The notes beneath the pieces are model-generated. The model saw only the letters and a list, made by a program, of their open reading frames with translations. It was not told the origin of the DNA and ran no database searches. From positions 1 through 64,000 of the forward strand of contig DATCEO010000203.1 of the NCBI GenBank assembly GCA_036510065.1: 64,000 nt of DNA, in the 5' to 3' direction. The position numbers and the translations under genes are program-made. Within the stretch, counting starts at the first letter, position 1; every line of letters begins with the position of its first letter. Of the stretch, positions 15,687-24,644 are shown one piece after another. The DNA is from DASUBV01 sp036510065. Its GTDB lineage: Bacteria; Actinomycetota; Actinomycetes; Streptosporangiales; Streptosporangiaceae.

Positions 15687-16361
15687 TCATGAGCCGGACG
15701 GGGAGCCGCCGACCAGCCCGGCGTCGTAGGCGGCGATGACCAGCTGGGCCCGGTCGCGCGCCCCCAGCTTCATGAGCAGCCGGCCGACGTGCGTCTTGGC
15801 GGTGGACAGGCTGACGTGCAGGCCGGCGGCGATCTCGGCGTTGGACAGGCCGCGGCCGATCAGGGTCAGGACCTCGCGCTCCCGGTCGGTTATCTCCGCC
15901 AGGGCGGCCGCCGGACGGGGCCGGGACTCGGCACGCGCGGTGAACTCGGCGATCAGGCGGCGGGTGACGCCAGGGGACAGCAGCGCGTCGCCGGCCGCAA
16001 CCACCCGGATGGCGGCCAGCAGCTCGGCCGGCGGGGTGTCCTTGACCAGGAAGCCGCTGGCCCCGGCCCGCAGCGCGGCGAAGACGTACTCGTCGAGGTC
16101 GAAGGTGGTCAGGATCAGGACCCGGACGGCGGAGGTCTGCGCGTCGCTGGTGATCTGCCGGGTCGCTGCGATCCCGTCCAGGCCGGGCATCCGGATGTCC
16201 ATGAGGACCAGATCGGGCTGCAGGCTCCGGGCGAGCTCGACGGCCTGCGCGCCGGTGGCCGCCTCGCCCACCGAGACCAGGTCCGGCGCGGTGTCCACCA
16301 GCACGCGGAAGCTGCCGCGCACCAGCGCCTGGTCGTCGGCGACCAGCACGCGGATCGTCAC
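15687..16361 (-). CDS. NarL/FixJ-type response regulator
   Basis: 224 residues. The receiver domain (1-120) has the acidic pocket VLVADDQALVR, phospho-acceptor Asp in PDLVLMDIRMPGLDG, the Thr in VLILTTFDLDEYVFAALRAGA and Lys in GFLVKDTPP. The LuxR-type HTH (about 150-215) is ITDREREVLTLIGRGLSNAEIAAGL and HVSLSTAKTHVGRLLMKLGARDRAQLVI. It overlaps the upstream histidine kinase gene by 4 nt (ATGA), so the two form a two-component system. The likely target is the divergent ABC-2 permease gene, which is inference from position. Confidence 0.95.
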   Translation of the reverse strand: MTIRVLVADDQALVRGSFRVLVDTAPDLVSVGEAATGAQAVELARSLQPDLVLMDIRMPGLDGIAATRQITSDAQTSAVRVLILTTFDLDEYVFAALRAGASGFLVKDTPPAELLAAIRVVAAGDALLSPGVTRRLIAEFTARAESRPRPAAALAEITDREREVLTLIGRGLSNAEIAAGLHVSLSTAKTHVGRLLMKLGARDRAQLVIAAYDAGLVGGSPSGS

Positions 16362-17635
16362 GCGGCGGCACCCGCCAGCGGGAACCTGGCGGTGACCCGG
16401 AAGCCGCGTCCGGGCAGCGGGGCGGCCTGCAGCTCGCCGCCGTACATCTGGACTCGCTCGCGCATGCCCGCGATGCCGTGGCCGTCCCCCCCGCGGCCGT
16501 CCCCCCCGCGGCCGTTTCCCCCGCGGTTGGCAGCCCCGTGGTTGGCAGCCCCGTGGTTGGCAGCACCGTGGCCGGTGCCGCTGTCGGTGACGGCCAGCAG
16601 CAGCATCTCCCGCTGGTAGGTGACCGTGACCTGGCAGCTGTCCGTGGCCGCGTGCCGGATCACGTTGGTGATCGCCTCCTGGATCACCCGGTAGGCGGCG
16701 AGCTCCAGCCCGGCTGACAGCGGCGGCCGCTCGCCGCAGACGTCGAGAGTGACCCGGACGCCGGCCTCGGCGGTGCGCTTCACCAGGCCGTCCAGGTCCG
16801 CCAGTCCCGGCGTAGGGACCAGGGACACGGCCGCCACGGGCGCCGCGGCGCTCTCGTCGGCCCGGAGCATGCCGAGCAGCGCCCGCATCTCGCCCAGCGC
16901 GCCGCGGCTGGTCTCCTCGATGGAGGCCAGCGCGCGGGCGGCCTCGTCGGGCCGCGTGCTGGCGACGTAGTTGGCCACTCCCGCCTGCACCGCGATCAGG
17001 CTCATGGTGTGCGCCACCACGTCGTGCAGCTCGCGGGCGATCTGCAGCCGCTCCTCGCTGCGCGCCCGGCGTGCCTCGGTCAGCTGCTCACGCGCTCGTC
17101 GCTCGGCCTGCTCCCGCTGGGCCGCCGCATGCGAGCGCTGCTGCTCCGCCGCATAGCCAATCAGCCAGGCGATCGCGACGAGCGGCCAGCTGGCCAGCAG
17201 CAGGCCGGCGGCGGCGCCCGGCAGCGGGGTCACGTGCGGGCCGCCGAGGAAGACAGCCATCCCGGCGCCGACGGCCAGCAGCGTGGCCGCGAGCAGCCAC
17301 AGCGCCTCCCGGCGCGGCCGCCGCAGCGGGATCAGGTAGATCACGAACGCCACCGCCAGCACCGGGCCGGGCGAGGTGCTGATGGCCGTGGCCACGGCCG
17401 CGCTGAGCACCACCAGCGCGAGCACGCTGCGGGGCCAGCGTCGCCGGAACGCCGCTGGCAGTACGCCAGCCGCGATGACCAGGGCAGCGGCCCAGCGTGG
17501 GATGCCGGGCAGGTAGGCCGCCTCCCGGAAGATAACGGCGGATGCCAGCGCGAGCAGCGCCGTGGCCGCGCAGTCGATCGCGACCAACTGCGCCGGCCGC
17601 AGCGGCCGGAGCAGCGGCACGCGAACGGGATCCAT
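16358..17635 (-). CDS. Sensor histidine kinase, HisKA_3 type
   Basis: About 425 residues from the ATG at 17635 (MDPVRVPLLRPLRPAQLV). Four to five membrane segments (about 20-150) and a further pair near 150-175 form a sensor with short loops. A coiled linker leads to the dimerisation box ERLQIARELHDVVAHTMSLIAVQAGV, with the phospho-His. The ATPase domain has VIQEAITNVIRHA (N box), DSGTG (G1) and HGIAGMRERVQMYGG (G2). Between the G boxes lies an unusual Asn/Gly/His repeat. It should phosphorylate the overlapping response regulator. Confidence 0.93.
   Translation of the reverse strand: MDPVRVPLLRPLRPAQLVAIDCAATALLALASAVIFREAAYLPGIPRWAAALVIAAGVLPAAFRRRWPRSVLALVVLSAAVATAISTSPGPVLAVAFVIYLIPLRRPRREALWLLAATLLAVGAGMAVFLGGPHVTPLPGAAAGLLLASWPLVAIAWLIGYAAEQQRSHAAAQREQAERRAREQLTEARRARSEERLQIARELHDVVAHTMSLIAVQAGVANYVASTRPDEAARALASIEETSRGALGEMRALLGMLRADESAAAPVAAVSLVPTPGLADLDGLVKRTAEAGVRVTLDVCGERPPLSAGLELAAYRVIQEAITNVIRHAATDSCQVTVTYQREMLLLAVTDSGTGHGAANHGAANHGAANRGGNGRGGDGRGGDGHGIAGMRERVQMYGGELQAAPLPGRGFRVTARFPLAGAAA
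16487..16572. repeat. Tandem repeats inside the kinase ATP lid
   Basis: 15-bp units encoding GAANH are followed by 12-bp units encoding GGDGR-like repeats, read on the minus strand as GHGAANHGAANHGAANRGG and then NGRGGDGRGGDGHG. They lengthen the loop between the G1 and G2 boxes of the histidine kinase by about 25 residues without breaking the frame. Confidence 0.75.
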
Positions 17636-17798
17636 GCCCTGACCGTAGCCCGGCCGCCGCGGGCTCCGCGTCGTACCGGAGACCGACGCGGCCTGGTGTA
17701 CCTGAGGCCAGCGGCCGCGCCCAAGCCTGTCCCGTAGCCCGATGTTCCCGGCGGCCGCCCGCGGCACCGTGAGAGCCATCGCTACGAAGGAGGACCCG

Positions 17799-18821
17799 AT
17801 GATGTGGCTGACCTGGCGCCAGTTCCGCGGTCAGGCCATCGCGGCGGCGGCCGGGCTGGCCGTCCTGGCGGTAGCTCTCGGCGTGACCGGCCCGCACCTG
17901 GCCCGGCTGTATGCCGCCAGCGGGCTGGCCAGCTGCTCGGTCCGCGGGAGCTGCGCGGCGCTCACGGCCGCCTTCCTGAGCCGGGTGACGTCCGACGCCG
18001 TCTACCCGGCCCTGTATTTCCTGGGAGCGGGAGTCGTGTATGCCGGGCCCGCTGTCATCGGCATGTTCTGGGGCGCGCCGCTCGTCGCGCGCGAGCTTGA
18101 GGTCGGCACCTTCCGGCTGACCTGGAACCAGAGCGTCACCCGGGTCCGCTGGATGGCCGTCAAGCTCGGCCTGGTCGGCCTGGCCGCCGTGGCGACCGCC
18201 GGGCTTCTCAGCATCATGACCACCTGGTGGGCCAGCCCGATCACCCGGGCCGGCGGCCTGCCCATCGGCCTGAGCCAGCTCAGCCGGTTCTCGCCCGTGG
18301 TATTCGCCACGAGCGGTATTACCCCGATGGGCTACGCCGCGTTCGCGTTCGTCCTCGGCGCCGCCGCCGGCATGCTGATCCGCCGCACCGTGCCCGCCAT
18401 CGCGGTCACCCTGGCCATCTTCGCCGCCCTCCAGGTGCTCGTGCCGCTGGCCGTCCGACCGCACCTGCTGGCCCCCGTGCACGTCACCGCGCCGGTCGAC
18501 GTCAACCTCCAGGACAGTCAGGTGGCCAGCAGCGGCCAGCTGACCGTGCCGGTGAACCTGCCGGGCGCCTGGGTCATCTCCAATCAGACCATCACCCCGG
18601 CGGGCCGCGTGTTTGTCCTGCCGGTCATCCCGGCCTGCCAGTCGGGCACCCAGCGGGCCTGCGACGCCTGGCTGGCCCGCCAGCACCTGCGGCGGCGGAT
18701 TGCCTACCAGCCGGCGAGCCGTTTCTGGGCGTTCCAGGGTTACGAGACCGCGATCTTCCTGGCCCTCGCCCTCGGCCTCGCCGCCGGCTGCATCTGGTGG
18801 GTCCGCTATCGCCTGTCCTGA
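17799..18821 (+). CDS. ABC-2-type transporter permease subunit
   Basis: About 340 residues from the ATG at 17799, which has GAAGGAGG 5 nt upstream. It begins MMWLTWRQFRGQAIAAAAGL, the WRQFR start typical of actinobacterial ABC-2-like permeases. Six membrane segments are visible: about 12-30, 78-100, 125-145, 175-200, 205-225 and 318-338. A long outside loop (about 230-310) contains two Cys pairs. Such proteins work with an ATP-binding subunit, but none is encoded next to it. It is divergent from the two-component system, a pairing that in other actinomycetes usually includes the ATPase. Confidence 0.82.
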   Translation: MMWLTWRQFRGQAIAAAAGLAVLAVALGVTGPHLARLYAASGLASCSVRGSCAALTAAFLSRVTSDAVYPALYFLGAGVVYAGPAVIGMFWGAPLVARELEVGTFRLTWNQSVTRVRWMAVKLGLVGLAAVATAGLLSIMTTWWASPITRAGGLPIGLSQLSRFSPVVFATSGITPMGYAAFAFVLGAAAGMLIRRTVPAIAVTLAIFAALQVLVPLAVRPHLLAPVHVTAPVDVNLQDSQVASSGQLTVPVNLPGAWVISNQTITPAGRVFVLPVIPACQSGTQRACDAWLARQHLRRRIAYQPASRFWAFQGYETAIFLALALGLAAGCIWWVRYRLS

Positions 18822-18869
18822 CCGGGCCCGCCGGGCGCCCGGCCAGGACGGGCCCCGTATGATCCTGCC

Positions 18870-19391
18870 GTGCCGGAGGGCCAGATCTCCGTCGATGACC
18901 CGCGCGCGCCGGACGTCGTTGACCTGCTGCAGCGCCATCTGGCGTTCGCCCACTCGCACAGCCCGCCGCAGGATGTCCATGCTCTCGGCCTCGACGGCCT
19001 CCTCGATGCGGCGGTCACGTTCTTCAGCTTCCGACGCGACGGCCAGCTGCTCGCCGTCGGGGCGCTGAAGCAGCTGGACCGGCACCACGCGGAGCTCAAG
19101 TCCATGCACACCGCGCAGGCGGCGCGGGGGCGCGGGATCGGCCGGGCGATGGTCGAGTACCTGATCGGCGTGGCCCGCGAGCGCGGCTGCCGCCGGGTCA
19201 GCCTGGAGACCGGCACCATGGCCGCGTTCGCCCCGGCGCGGTCGCTGTACGCGAGCGCGGGGTTCGAGCCCTGCGCGCCATTCGGCGATTACCACCCGAG
19301 CCTCAACAGCACCTGCATGACGCTGGCCCTGGACGGGCTCGGGCCAGGTGCCCGGATGGGGCACGGCGCGGCCTCGGACTCTGACGGCTAG
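18870..19391 (+). CDS. GNAT-family N-acetyltransferase
   Basis: 173 residues from a GTG. The domain shows FFSFRRDGQLLAVGALKQLD, a core beta-strand pair, then ELKSMHTAQAARGRGIGRAMVEYLIGVARERG, the acetyl-CoA-binding R-G-x-G-x-G motif, and VSLETGTMAAFAPARSLYASAGFEPC. The order and PFGDYHPSLNSTCMTLAL end fit the YesJ/PaiA-like GNATs that acetylate small amines. It follows the ABC permease by about 50 bp in the same direction and could be cotranscribed. The substrate is unknown. Confidence 0.88.
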   Translation: MPEGQISVDDPRAPDVVDLLQRHLAFAHSHSPPQDVHALGLDGLLDAAVTFFSFRRDGQLLAVGALKQLDRHHAELKSMHTAQAARGRGIGRAMVEYLIGVARERGCRRVSLETGTMAAFAPARSLYASAGFEPCAPFGDYHPSLNSTCMTLALDGLGPGARMGHGAASDSDG

Positions 19392-19485
19392 GAAACGGAC
19401 AAGATCCGCCACCGCTCGCCGGGCCAGCATGATCAGCCGGGTCATGGGTCGCCGCTGCTGTTCGCGAGGAGATTGCCGCGATGGG

Positions 19486-19734
19486 TCATCCCCGGAGGCG
19501 GGCGAGCGCTTTGATGACTGGTTCTGTCCCGTCCTCGCGAGCGAGCCGACTCGCCTGCGCCTGCGCCCGGTAGGACGGGCGGGTAACCGCATCCCGCATT
19601 GCGGCGGTGAGCGCCGGGGCGGAGAGCCTCTTGTAGGGGATGGGCGGCGGCCCCGTGCCAAGCGCAGCGAGCCGGGCCGCCCAGAACGGCTGGTCGCCGA
19701 GCTTCGGCACGCTCACGGCAGGGATTCCGGCGCG
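19486..19734 (-). pseudogene. C-terminal fragment of a UDP-glycosyltransferase (GT1-like)
   Basis: The minus strand reads RAGIPAVSVPKLGDQPFWAA, then RLAALGTGPPPIPYKRLSAPALTAAMRDAV. This is the donor-binding C-terminus of GT1-type enzymes, whose family continues P-x-x-x-DQPFWA. The diagnostic HGG(S/A)GTT segment that should precede RAGIP is absent; the sequence upstream is unrelated. Only about 80 residues of a roughly 400-residue enzyme remain. Confidence 0.7.
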
Positions 19735-19915
19735 GAGTTGTCGAGGAAGCCGCGCAGGCGGGCGTCTGTCGTCATCGCCACGATTTCCGCCAGCAACTTC
19801 AGCGAGCCGCTGGCGCGCACCGACGCGCTATTCCTCACCGTCACCACCGGGCCATGTCGAAGACACTTTCATGCAATCGATCACGACCGGGCCGGGCCTA
19901 TGCGAAAGCCCGAGG

Positions 19916-20611
19916 CTAGAGGATGTTGATCGCGCGGGAGATCACGAGCGCGGCCAAGGCGAGGGACGCTGCCGCTTCGAGCATCATGAGGGCCTTGGCC
20001 CATGGTTTGATCGCTGAAGTCTCGGCAGGACTGAAGGCGGTAGAGGTCCAGAACGACAGGGACAGATAGTCGAGGAAGCGCGGTACCCAGCCGGGGGTCA
20101 CGTAATCCGTGTGCTGCATCTCCGGGAAGACAAACGCCGGGTTCTGGTCCGGGTAATGTGCCCGTGCGGCGGCGCCACCGCGATCGAGGTCCCAGTACCA
20201 CAACGCGAACGCGATCACGTTCGTGGCCCAGATCACGCCGCCGGCGGCCAGCTCCCCGGCTGGGTTATTCGCATAGAGCTTGCTGTTGGTCAGGATGTCC
20301 ACCACAAGCCGGCCGGCGGCCAGCAGGTTCGCCAGAGTGATGACCGCAATGACGATGCCCATGAGCACCCGCAGCCAGGTTTTCTGCCGGTCAATGCGGC
20401 CTGGGTCACCGGCGATCAGCACTGCCAGCAACGTGAGCAGCACCACCGGGATCACCCATACGGGCTGTACCCGGTACCGCGCAGGGAGGACCACGTGCAG
20501 GCCGACGACAGCGATGATCGCCAAGGCGATCGGCCACCAGTGCTCACCCCGTTCGGCAGCCGGGGCCAGCTCGATCGCGGGCCAGCGGGGCGTCTTTCGC
20601 TCGGCAGGCAT
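19916..20611 (-). CDS. Multi-pass membrane protein (DUF1345-like)
   Basis: 231 residues from an ATG. Hydrophobic segments lie at about residues 27-45, 50-66, 82-102, 122-140, 175-190 and 208-228. Conserved-looking motifs are FALWYWDLDRGG in segment four and, near the end, FTSTAFSPAETSAIKPWAKALMMLEA-like WTSTAFSPAETSAIKPWAK. The last motif resembles the re-entrant/pore region of two-TM channel-like proteins found in DUF1345 and relatives. Function is not known. It is an isolated minus-strand gene. Confidence 0.75.
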   Translation of the reverse strand: MPAERKTPRWPAIELAPAAERGEHWWPIALAIIAVVGLHVVLPARYRVQPVWVIPVVLLTLLAVLIAGDPGRIDRQKTWLRVLMGIVIAVITLANLLAAGRLVVDILTNSKLYANNPAGELAAGGVIWATNVIAFALWYWDLDRGGAAARAHYPDQNPAFVFPEMQHTDYVTPGWVPRFLDYLSLSFWTSTAFSPAETSAIKPWAKALMMLEAAASLALAALVISRAINIL

Positions 20612-20868
20612 ACTCCATGATGATCACGGCATAGCTGAAGTCAACCGTGCGGGACCCAGCCGAGCCGTGTCCGCCCGCCAAAAGGCACTGGCCACGGCCT
20701 GTGGGATGCCAAGTCTGTAGTGCGGGCCTTGACCTGGCCTTTCATGCTGCTCGGTGTGCTCGCTGGTGCATCCGCAGTGTCGGGGGCAGGCTGTCGCAGA
20801 ACAGCTGATCAGGGCCGGCCAGCCGCCGAGCCGCGCGAAGATCAGGTACAGCAGGCGAAGGGGCAGTT

Positions 20869-21528
20869 TCAGGCGTCGGCGACTCTGCCGGCGCCCGGCT
20901 GCCGGCAGAGCCATTCCGCAAAGGACCTGGATTCATCCGTGCCAGGTTGCGCGCCGCCGGGCAGGGCTTGGGCGAACACGAGCGCGGCGGTGGCCTGGAG
21001 TTCGCTGCGCAGCAGGTGGGGGGCGCCGGTCGCCTCGAAGCCGAGGGACCACCAGTCCTGGCCATTCACGCGAACTTCGGTGAGTTCCACCCTGCACTCC
21101 GGCTGCTGGCCCGGCCCCGGGACGCGCGCCACGAGCGGCCCGCTGGCCCGCGAGAACCGGCTAATGCGCCGCCTCTTGCGTACTGCCCTCCAGTCGGCCG
21201 GTTCGCCGCGGTCCTGGACGGGCGCGCAGAAGGGAAAGGACCACTTCTGCCAGGACTCCATGCGTCCGCGGGCCCGGCCGGCCACCTCGAGGATTCCCGG
21301 GCTGCCGCGGTACACCTTCACCTCCAGCGCCCCGCCCCCGCGGACCTTCACCGACAGCTCGCGCAACCGCGGACCCAGGAGATAGGTGTCCTCGCGCGAC
21401 TCCGTCCCGGCCGGGAAGCGTGCGAACCATTCGGCAACCGCGGTCTCCAGCTGGCCCGGGAAGATCCAGCGCACCTCAAGGGTGCGACCTCCTTCGGTGA
21501 CCGTGCTGTGAGGCGGTTCAGTCGGCAT
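20869..21528 (-). CDS. Uncharacterised protein, intact paralogue of the interrupted gene at 41905-42657
   Basis: About 219 residues from the ATG at 21528 (AGGAG nearby). The N-terminal half has LEVRWIFPGQLETAVAEWF, TESREDTYLLGPRLRELSVKVRGGGALEVKVYRGSPG and ILEVAGRARGRMESWQKWSFPF. The second half has DWRAVRKRRRISRFS and CRVELTEVRVNGQDWWSLGFEATGAP. Alternating strands with clustered Arg/Lys/Glu (E-x-R, VKVR, EVKVY, RARGRMESW) recall the CYTH phosphate-processing barrel, but that is a low-confidence inference. A paralogue about 20 kb away is about as long, which argues that both are real. The start and stop are both clean. Confidence 0.75.
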   Translation of the reverse strand: MPTEPPHSTVTEGGRTLEVRWIFPGQLETAVAEWFARFPAGTESREDTYLLGPRLRELSVKVRGGGALEVKVYRGSPGILEVAGRARGRMESWQKWSFPFCAPVQDRGEPADWRAVRKRRRISRFSRASGPLVARVPGPGQQPECRVELTEVRVNGQDWWSLGFEATGAPHLLRSELQATAALVFAQALPGGAQPGTDESRSFAEWLCRQPGAGRVADA

Positions 21529-21791
21529 CGCCTTCTGCTCCTGACACGGCCGGCCCCGCGCGCAGCTGCCGCACGCCTGCGCTTGCGTCAGGCCAGCCGG
21601 GTACTGCACGGTCCCCATCGCCGGGCCGGGCAGGGCGTCGCCGGGAAGCGCGGATCAGGCGCACCACCAGAGCTCCGGCCAGCAAGCGGGCGGCCTTCGC
21701 CAGCACCACTACCCGGTATTCCTCCTTCTCGCGGGAGGGGATGACGGGCTTATTAGCACGCTCCGCGCTGGCGGTGACCACTGCCGGATCC

Positions 21792-22619
21792 TCAGGACTT
21801 GCCGGACTCGTAGACCTCGGTGAACAGGTCACCCTGGGCGGCCCCGGCGGCGGGCTTGTCGCCGCCGCGGCCGCGCAGCACGAAGGCGATGCCTACTGCG
21901 ACCACGGCGCCGGCGATCGGCCCCGCGAGGTAGACCCAGTAGCTGGTAAAGGTGGTGCTGGCCAGGTCGGGGCCGAACGTGCGGGCCGGGTTCATCGAGG
22001 CGCCGGAGATAGGGCTGCCCCACAGGCCGGCCAGGGCGATGTAGCCGCCGACCCCGAAGGCACCGATGATGCCGACGTTCTGGGCCCCGGAGGCGGTGCC
22101 CAGGATCACGCTGACCAGGCCCACGGTCAAGATGAATTCCATCCAGAACGCGGCTCCGGCGGAGTAGCCGGAGGCCGGGTAGTTGCTCCCGTACTTGGCC
22201 GAGACGTTGATGACAGCGCGCAGGAACAAGGCGGCCAGGGTCGCCCCGGCTAGCTGGGTGATGACGTAGCCCGGGACGCGCCACCACGGGAAGTCGCGGC
22301 GCAGGGCGAAGGCGATGCTGACGGCCGGGTTCAGGTGCGCACCGGAGATCTTGCCCATGAACAAGATGATGGCCATGACCGTCAGCGCGGGCGCCACGAC
22401 CGCGGCGCCGTGGCTGATCACCCCCGGGAAGGCGTGGCCCATCATCCCCCCGCCGGCCGCCGCCAGCACTAGAAAGAAGGTGCCGAGCAGCTCGGAGAAC
22501 AGCCGCCGCCACTCCTGCCGCGGGTCGTTGAAGTCGGTGATGCGGTCGATGAGGTTCTTTTCGTAGCGGGCCAGCGGGCCTAGCGGGCTCGGCGTGGGTG
22601 CTTGCTGTCCGGTGGTCAT
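21792..22619 (-). CDS. Aquaporin / MIP-family channel
   Basis: 275 residues from an ATG with a clear AAGGGAGG ribosome site. Six membrane segments and two half-helices carry the NPA boxes SGAHLNPAVSIAFAL (about residue 110) and ISGASMNPARTFGPDL (about residue 222). An extended N-terminus (RYEKNLIDRITDFNDPRQEWRRLF) precedes the first helix. The motif pattern fits a water or small-solute channel of the AqpZ/AqpM class; the selectivity residues cannot be modelled by eye. A remnant of a DUF7144 gene lies immediately upstream. Confidence 0.93.
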   Translation of the reverse strand: MTTGQQAPTPSPLGPLARYEKNLIDRITDFNDPRQEWRRLFSELLGTFFLVLAAAGGGMMGHAFPGVISHGAAVVAPALTVMAIILFMGKISGAHLNPAVSIAFALRRDFPWWRVPGYVITQLAGATLAALFLRAVINVSAKYGSNYPASGYSAGAAFWMEFILTVGLVSVILGTASGAQNVGIIGAFGVGGYIALAGLWGSPISGASMNPARTFGPDLASTTFTSYWVYLAGPIAGAVVAVGIAFVLRGRGGDKPAAGAAQGDLFTEVYESGKS

Positions 22620-22637
22620 GGCTGCCTCCCTTCGGGG

Positions 22638-22857
22638 TCAGGGTGGAGAACACGCGGCCGGGCACCAGAGACGGGATGGCAGGTCATCACAGCCTTCTCC
22701 GGGGTGAGCCTGGCTGACAGCCAGCTGGTTGCCTGCCAGCACCCCGGCCGCGGCGAGCAGCTGCAGGACGGCCGCGAACAGGACCAGGCCGTAGCCGTGG
22801 CCTTCCGCGTGCCGCCCGTCCGCGCCGCTGTCCGGGTTGATGGGTTGCCGATGTCAT
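22638..22857 (-). pseudogene. DUF7144-like membrane protein remnant
   Basis: The ATG at 22857 opens MTSATHQPGQ, then the frame shifts to HGYGLVLFAAVLQLLAAAGV and LAGNQLAVSQAH. In intact relatives the opening GYG-FVLFAAVL helix and the IL-QLLAAAGVLAGNQLA helix are separated by about 60 residues. Here the two are fused, so the middle of the protein is deleted. The last part is also lost: after SQAH the frame runs through unrelated sequence to a stop at 22638. Confidence 0.6.
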
Positions 22858-23355
22858 TGTGACCCCCCATTCCGCAATCGCCGGAACCTTGATCCCGCGG
22901 TCCCTTACCGACGCCATCACGATCCACCTCCTGGGGCGCAGCGGCATCCCCCCAAAGGGATGAAAAGGGACAGGCCGCCTCTCGCCGGTCGAGGAGGCCG
23001 AGATCTCGCGAGCACGAGACCGCCCCGGCTTCTGGACCTGGCACGGACGGCAGGCCATGGACAGCCATCCCAAGTGCCAGGACGCTCATGCGAGAGATCG
23101 ATGAGCTGCTCAGGCGTCCCCCCGGCCCGGGACCATGGCCGGCGTGGCCCGGGCGCTTCGGGCCGGCTGTCGAATGAGCGCGGTCCAAGCATTTAGGGAG
23201 TATCGGCGCTGATTGCCGCCTCACGCTGCCAGGCGGTCGCCCGGTCCCGTGAGCTGGGATTCCTGGAAGGGCGACGACTAGTCTTTCATGCCATCGGGGG
23301 GATGAAGCTCACCCCCGCACGAGGTCGAATGGTCCTCGACAGCGAACGGAGGCAC
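22858..23355. other. Intergenic, about 500 bp
   Basis: No protein-like frame, hairpin terminator or RNA was found. A ribosome-site-like AGGAGG occurs on the minus strand near 22925 and may belong to the remnant gene downstream of it. Confidence 0.4.
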
Positions 23356-23715
23356 ATGGGCGAGAGGGCGAGATTCCAGGAGACCCTGCGCAAGCTGGCG
23401 ATGATCGACGAAGGCTTCGTCCAAGACCAGGCCGGGCTCAGGCTAGGCCCGGCCCGGACATCGGCCCTGGACCCCAAGACCGCGGCGTTGCTCCAGCTAG
23501 GGGCGTCGGTGGTCATCGGCTCATCGGCGGTCTGCCTGGAATGGAGCGCCACCCGGGCGATGGCGGCGGGCGCGACCGAGGACGAGATCGCCGACGTGCT
23601 GCTGGCGATCGCCCCGGTGGCCGGGCTCGGTCGGGTCGTCTGCGCCGCTCCCGATGTGGCGACCGCGCTCGGGTATGACATTGCGGCCGCGCTGGAGGAA
23701 CCGGATGATCACTGA
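23356..23715 (+). CDS. Carboxymuconolactone-decarboxylase-like (AhpD fold) protein
   Basis: 119 residues from the ATG at 23356, which has GGAGG just before it; an upstream ATG at 23302 is in frame but less likely. The all-helical CMD fold is visible in LDPKTAALLQLGASVVIGSS and then AVCLEWSATRAMAAGATEDEIADVLLAIAPVAGLG, followed by DVATALGYDIAAAL. AhpD-type peroxidases have a CxxC pair at this place. Here only one Cys (AVCLEW) exists, so a thiol-disulfide cycle of the AhpD type is unlikely. Other CMD proteins act on gamma-carboxymuconolactone or as scavengers. Confidence 0.78.
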   Translation: MGERARFQETLRKLAMIDEGFVQDQAGLRLGPARTSALDPKTAALLQLGASVVIGSSAVCLEWSATRAMAAGATEDEIADVLLAIAPVAGLGRVVCAAPDVATALGYDIAAALEEPDDH

Positions 23716-23987
23716 CGGCTCCTCAGCTGGTCATGTCGCCCTGTCGATGGACCGGTGGCTCGTTCTGCCCAGGAGACGCCGGTGAGCAACCCAGGGCAAT
23801 CGGATGTGCGGATCGGTAGCGACAGCGAGCGCAGATCTTCGTGCAGCCTGCAGCTCCAGCGCAGTTCGCGGCTGCTGAGGGACCGCTCGGGGTCGATGGG
23901 CACCTCGGTCCGGCTGAGCCCGATGACCGCAGGCAGCTCCATGCTCAAGCCGCTCCGCGGTGCCGGGGCCAGCAGATCGGGACGCAA

Positions 23988-24644
23988 ATGATCGTCCTCA
24001 GCCTCGTTCTCATCGGCTTGGCGATCACGCTCGAACCCATCCCGCTCACCGCGTTCATCCTTGTTCTCGCGTCCAAGGGCGGCGTGCGGAAGGGTGCCGC
24101 GTTCATCTTCGGCTGGCTCCTGTCACTCGTGATCGTGATTGCGTTCACGGTGCTCGTCACCCAGAACAAGCCGCCGAAGCCCAGCACGGCTCCCTCGCTG
24201 GCAGCACTCGCAGCCAAGCTCGCCATCGGCGCCGGGCTGCTGGTGATCGCGATCCGGCATTACCGGAAGATGGGGAAGCCGAAACCGCCGAAAAAGCCCC
24301 CCAGGTGGCAGACCGGCATCGACCACATGACGCCGTGGTATGCCATCGGGCTCGCCCCGCTCACCCAGCCCTGGGGACTAGTTGCTGCGGGTGTCTCGGT
24401 CATCGTCGAGGCCAAGCTCTCGTCCTGGGAGAGTTACCTAGCGCTCGTGCTGTTCTGCGTCATCGCCACATCCTCGATCCTCGCGCTGGAGATCTACGCC
24501 GGATTCCGCCCCGAACCAGCGCAACAGTTCCTCGCCCGGATGCGGCACTGGATCGATACCCATACTGACCAGGTCATCATCATCGTGTCCCTGGTACTCG
24601 GCTTCTGGCTGGTCGCGAACAGCATTTACTACCTCGTCACCTAG
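23988..24644 (+). CDS. GAP-family (sulfolipid-1-addressing-type) membrane protein
   Basis: 218 residues from the ATG at 23988 (MIVLSLVLIGLAITLEPIPL). Six membrane segments occur in two sets of three around a basic loop (HYRKMGKPKPPKKPPRWQTGID). The start LGLAITLEP and the P-L-T-AFILVLASKGG motif are typical of the actinobacterial GAP/Sap family, whose mycobacterial member takes part in export of sulfolipid. Cargo here is unknown. A second GAP-family gene at 39821 is broken. Confidence 0.82.
   Translation: MIVLSLVLIGLAITLEPIPLTAFILVLASKGGVRKGAAFIFGWLLSLVIVIAFTVLVTQNKPPKPSTAPSLAALAAKLAIGAGLLVIAIRHYRKMGKPKPPKKPPRWQTGIDHMTPWYAIGLAPLTQPWGLVAAGVSVIVEAKLSSWESYLALVLFCVIATSSILALEIYAGFRPEPAQQFLARMRHWIDTHTDQVIIIVSLVLGFWLVANSIYYLVT

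Noticed and set aside
17088..19661. Very long minus-strand frame (about 857 codons) across the kinase, permease and GNAT genes
   Set aside because: It lies opposite or out of frame with three well-supported genes and has the Arg/Gly/His-rich composition of a GC shadow.
21518..21832. Minus frame between the paralogue gene and aquaporin
   Set aside because: Arg/Pro/Ala-rich and overlapping the ribosome-site region of the intact paralogue gene. Nothing supports it.
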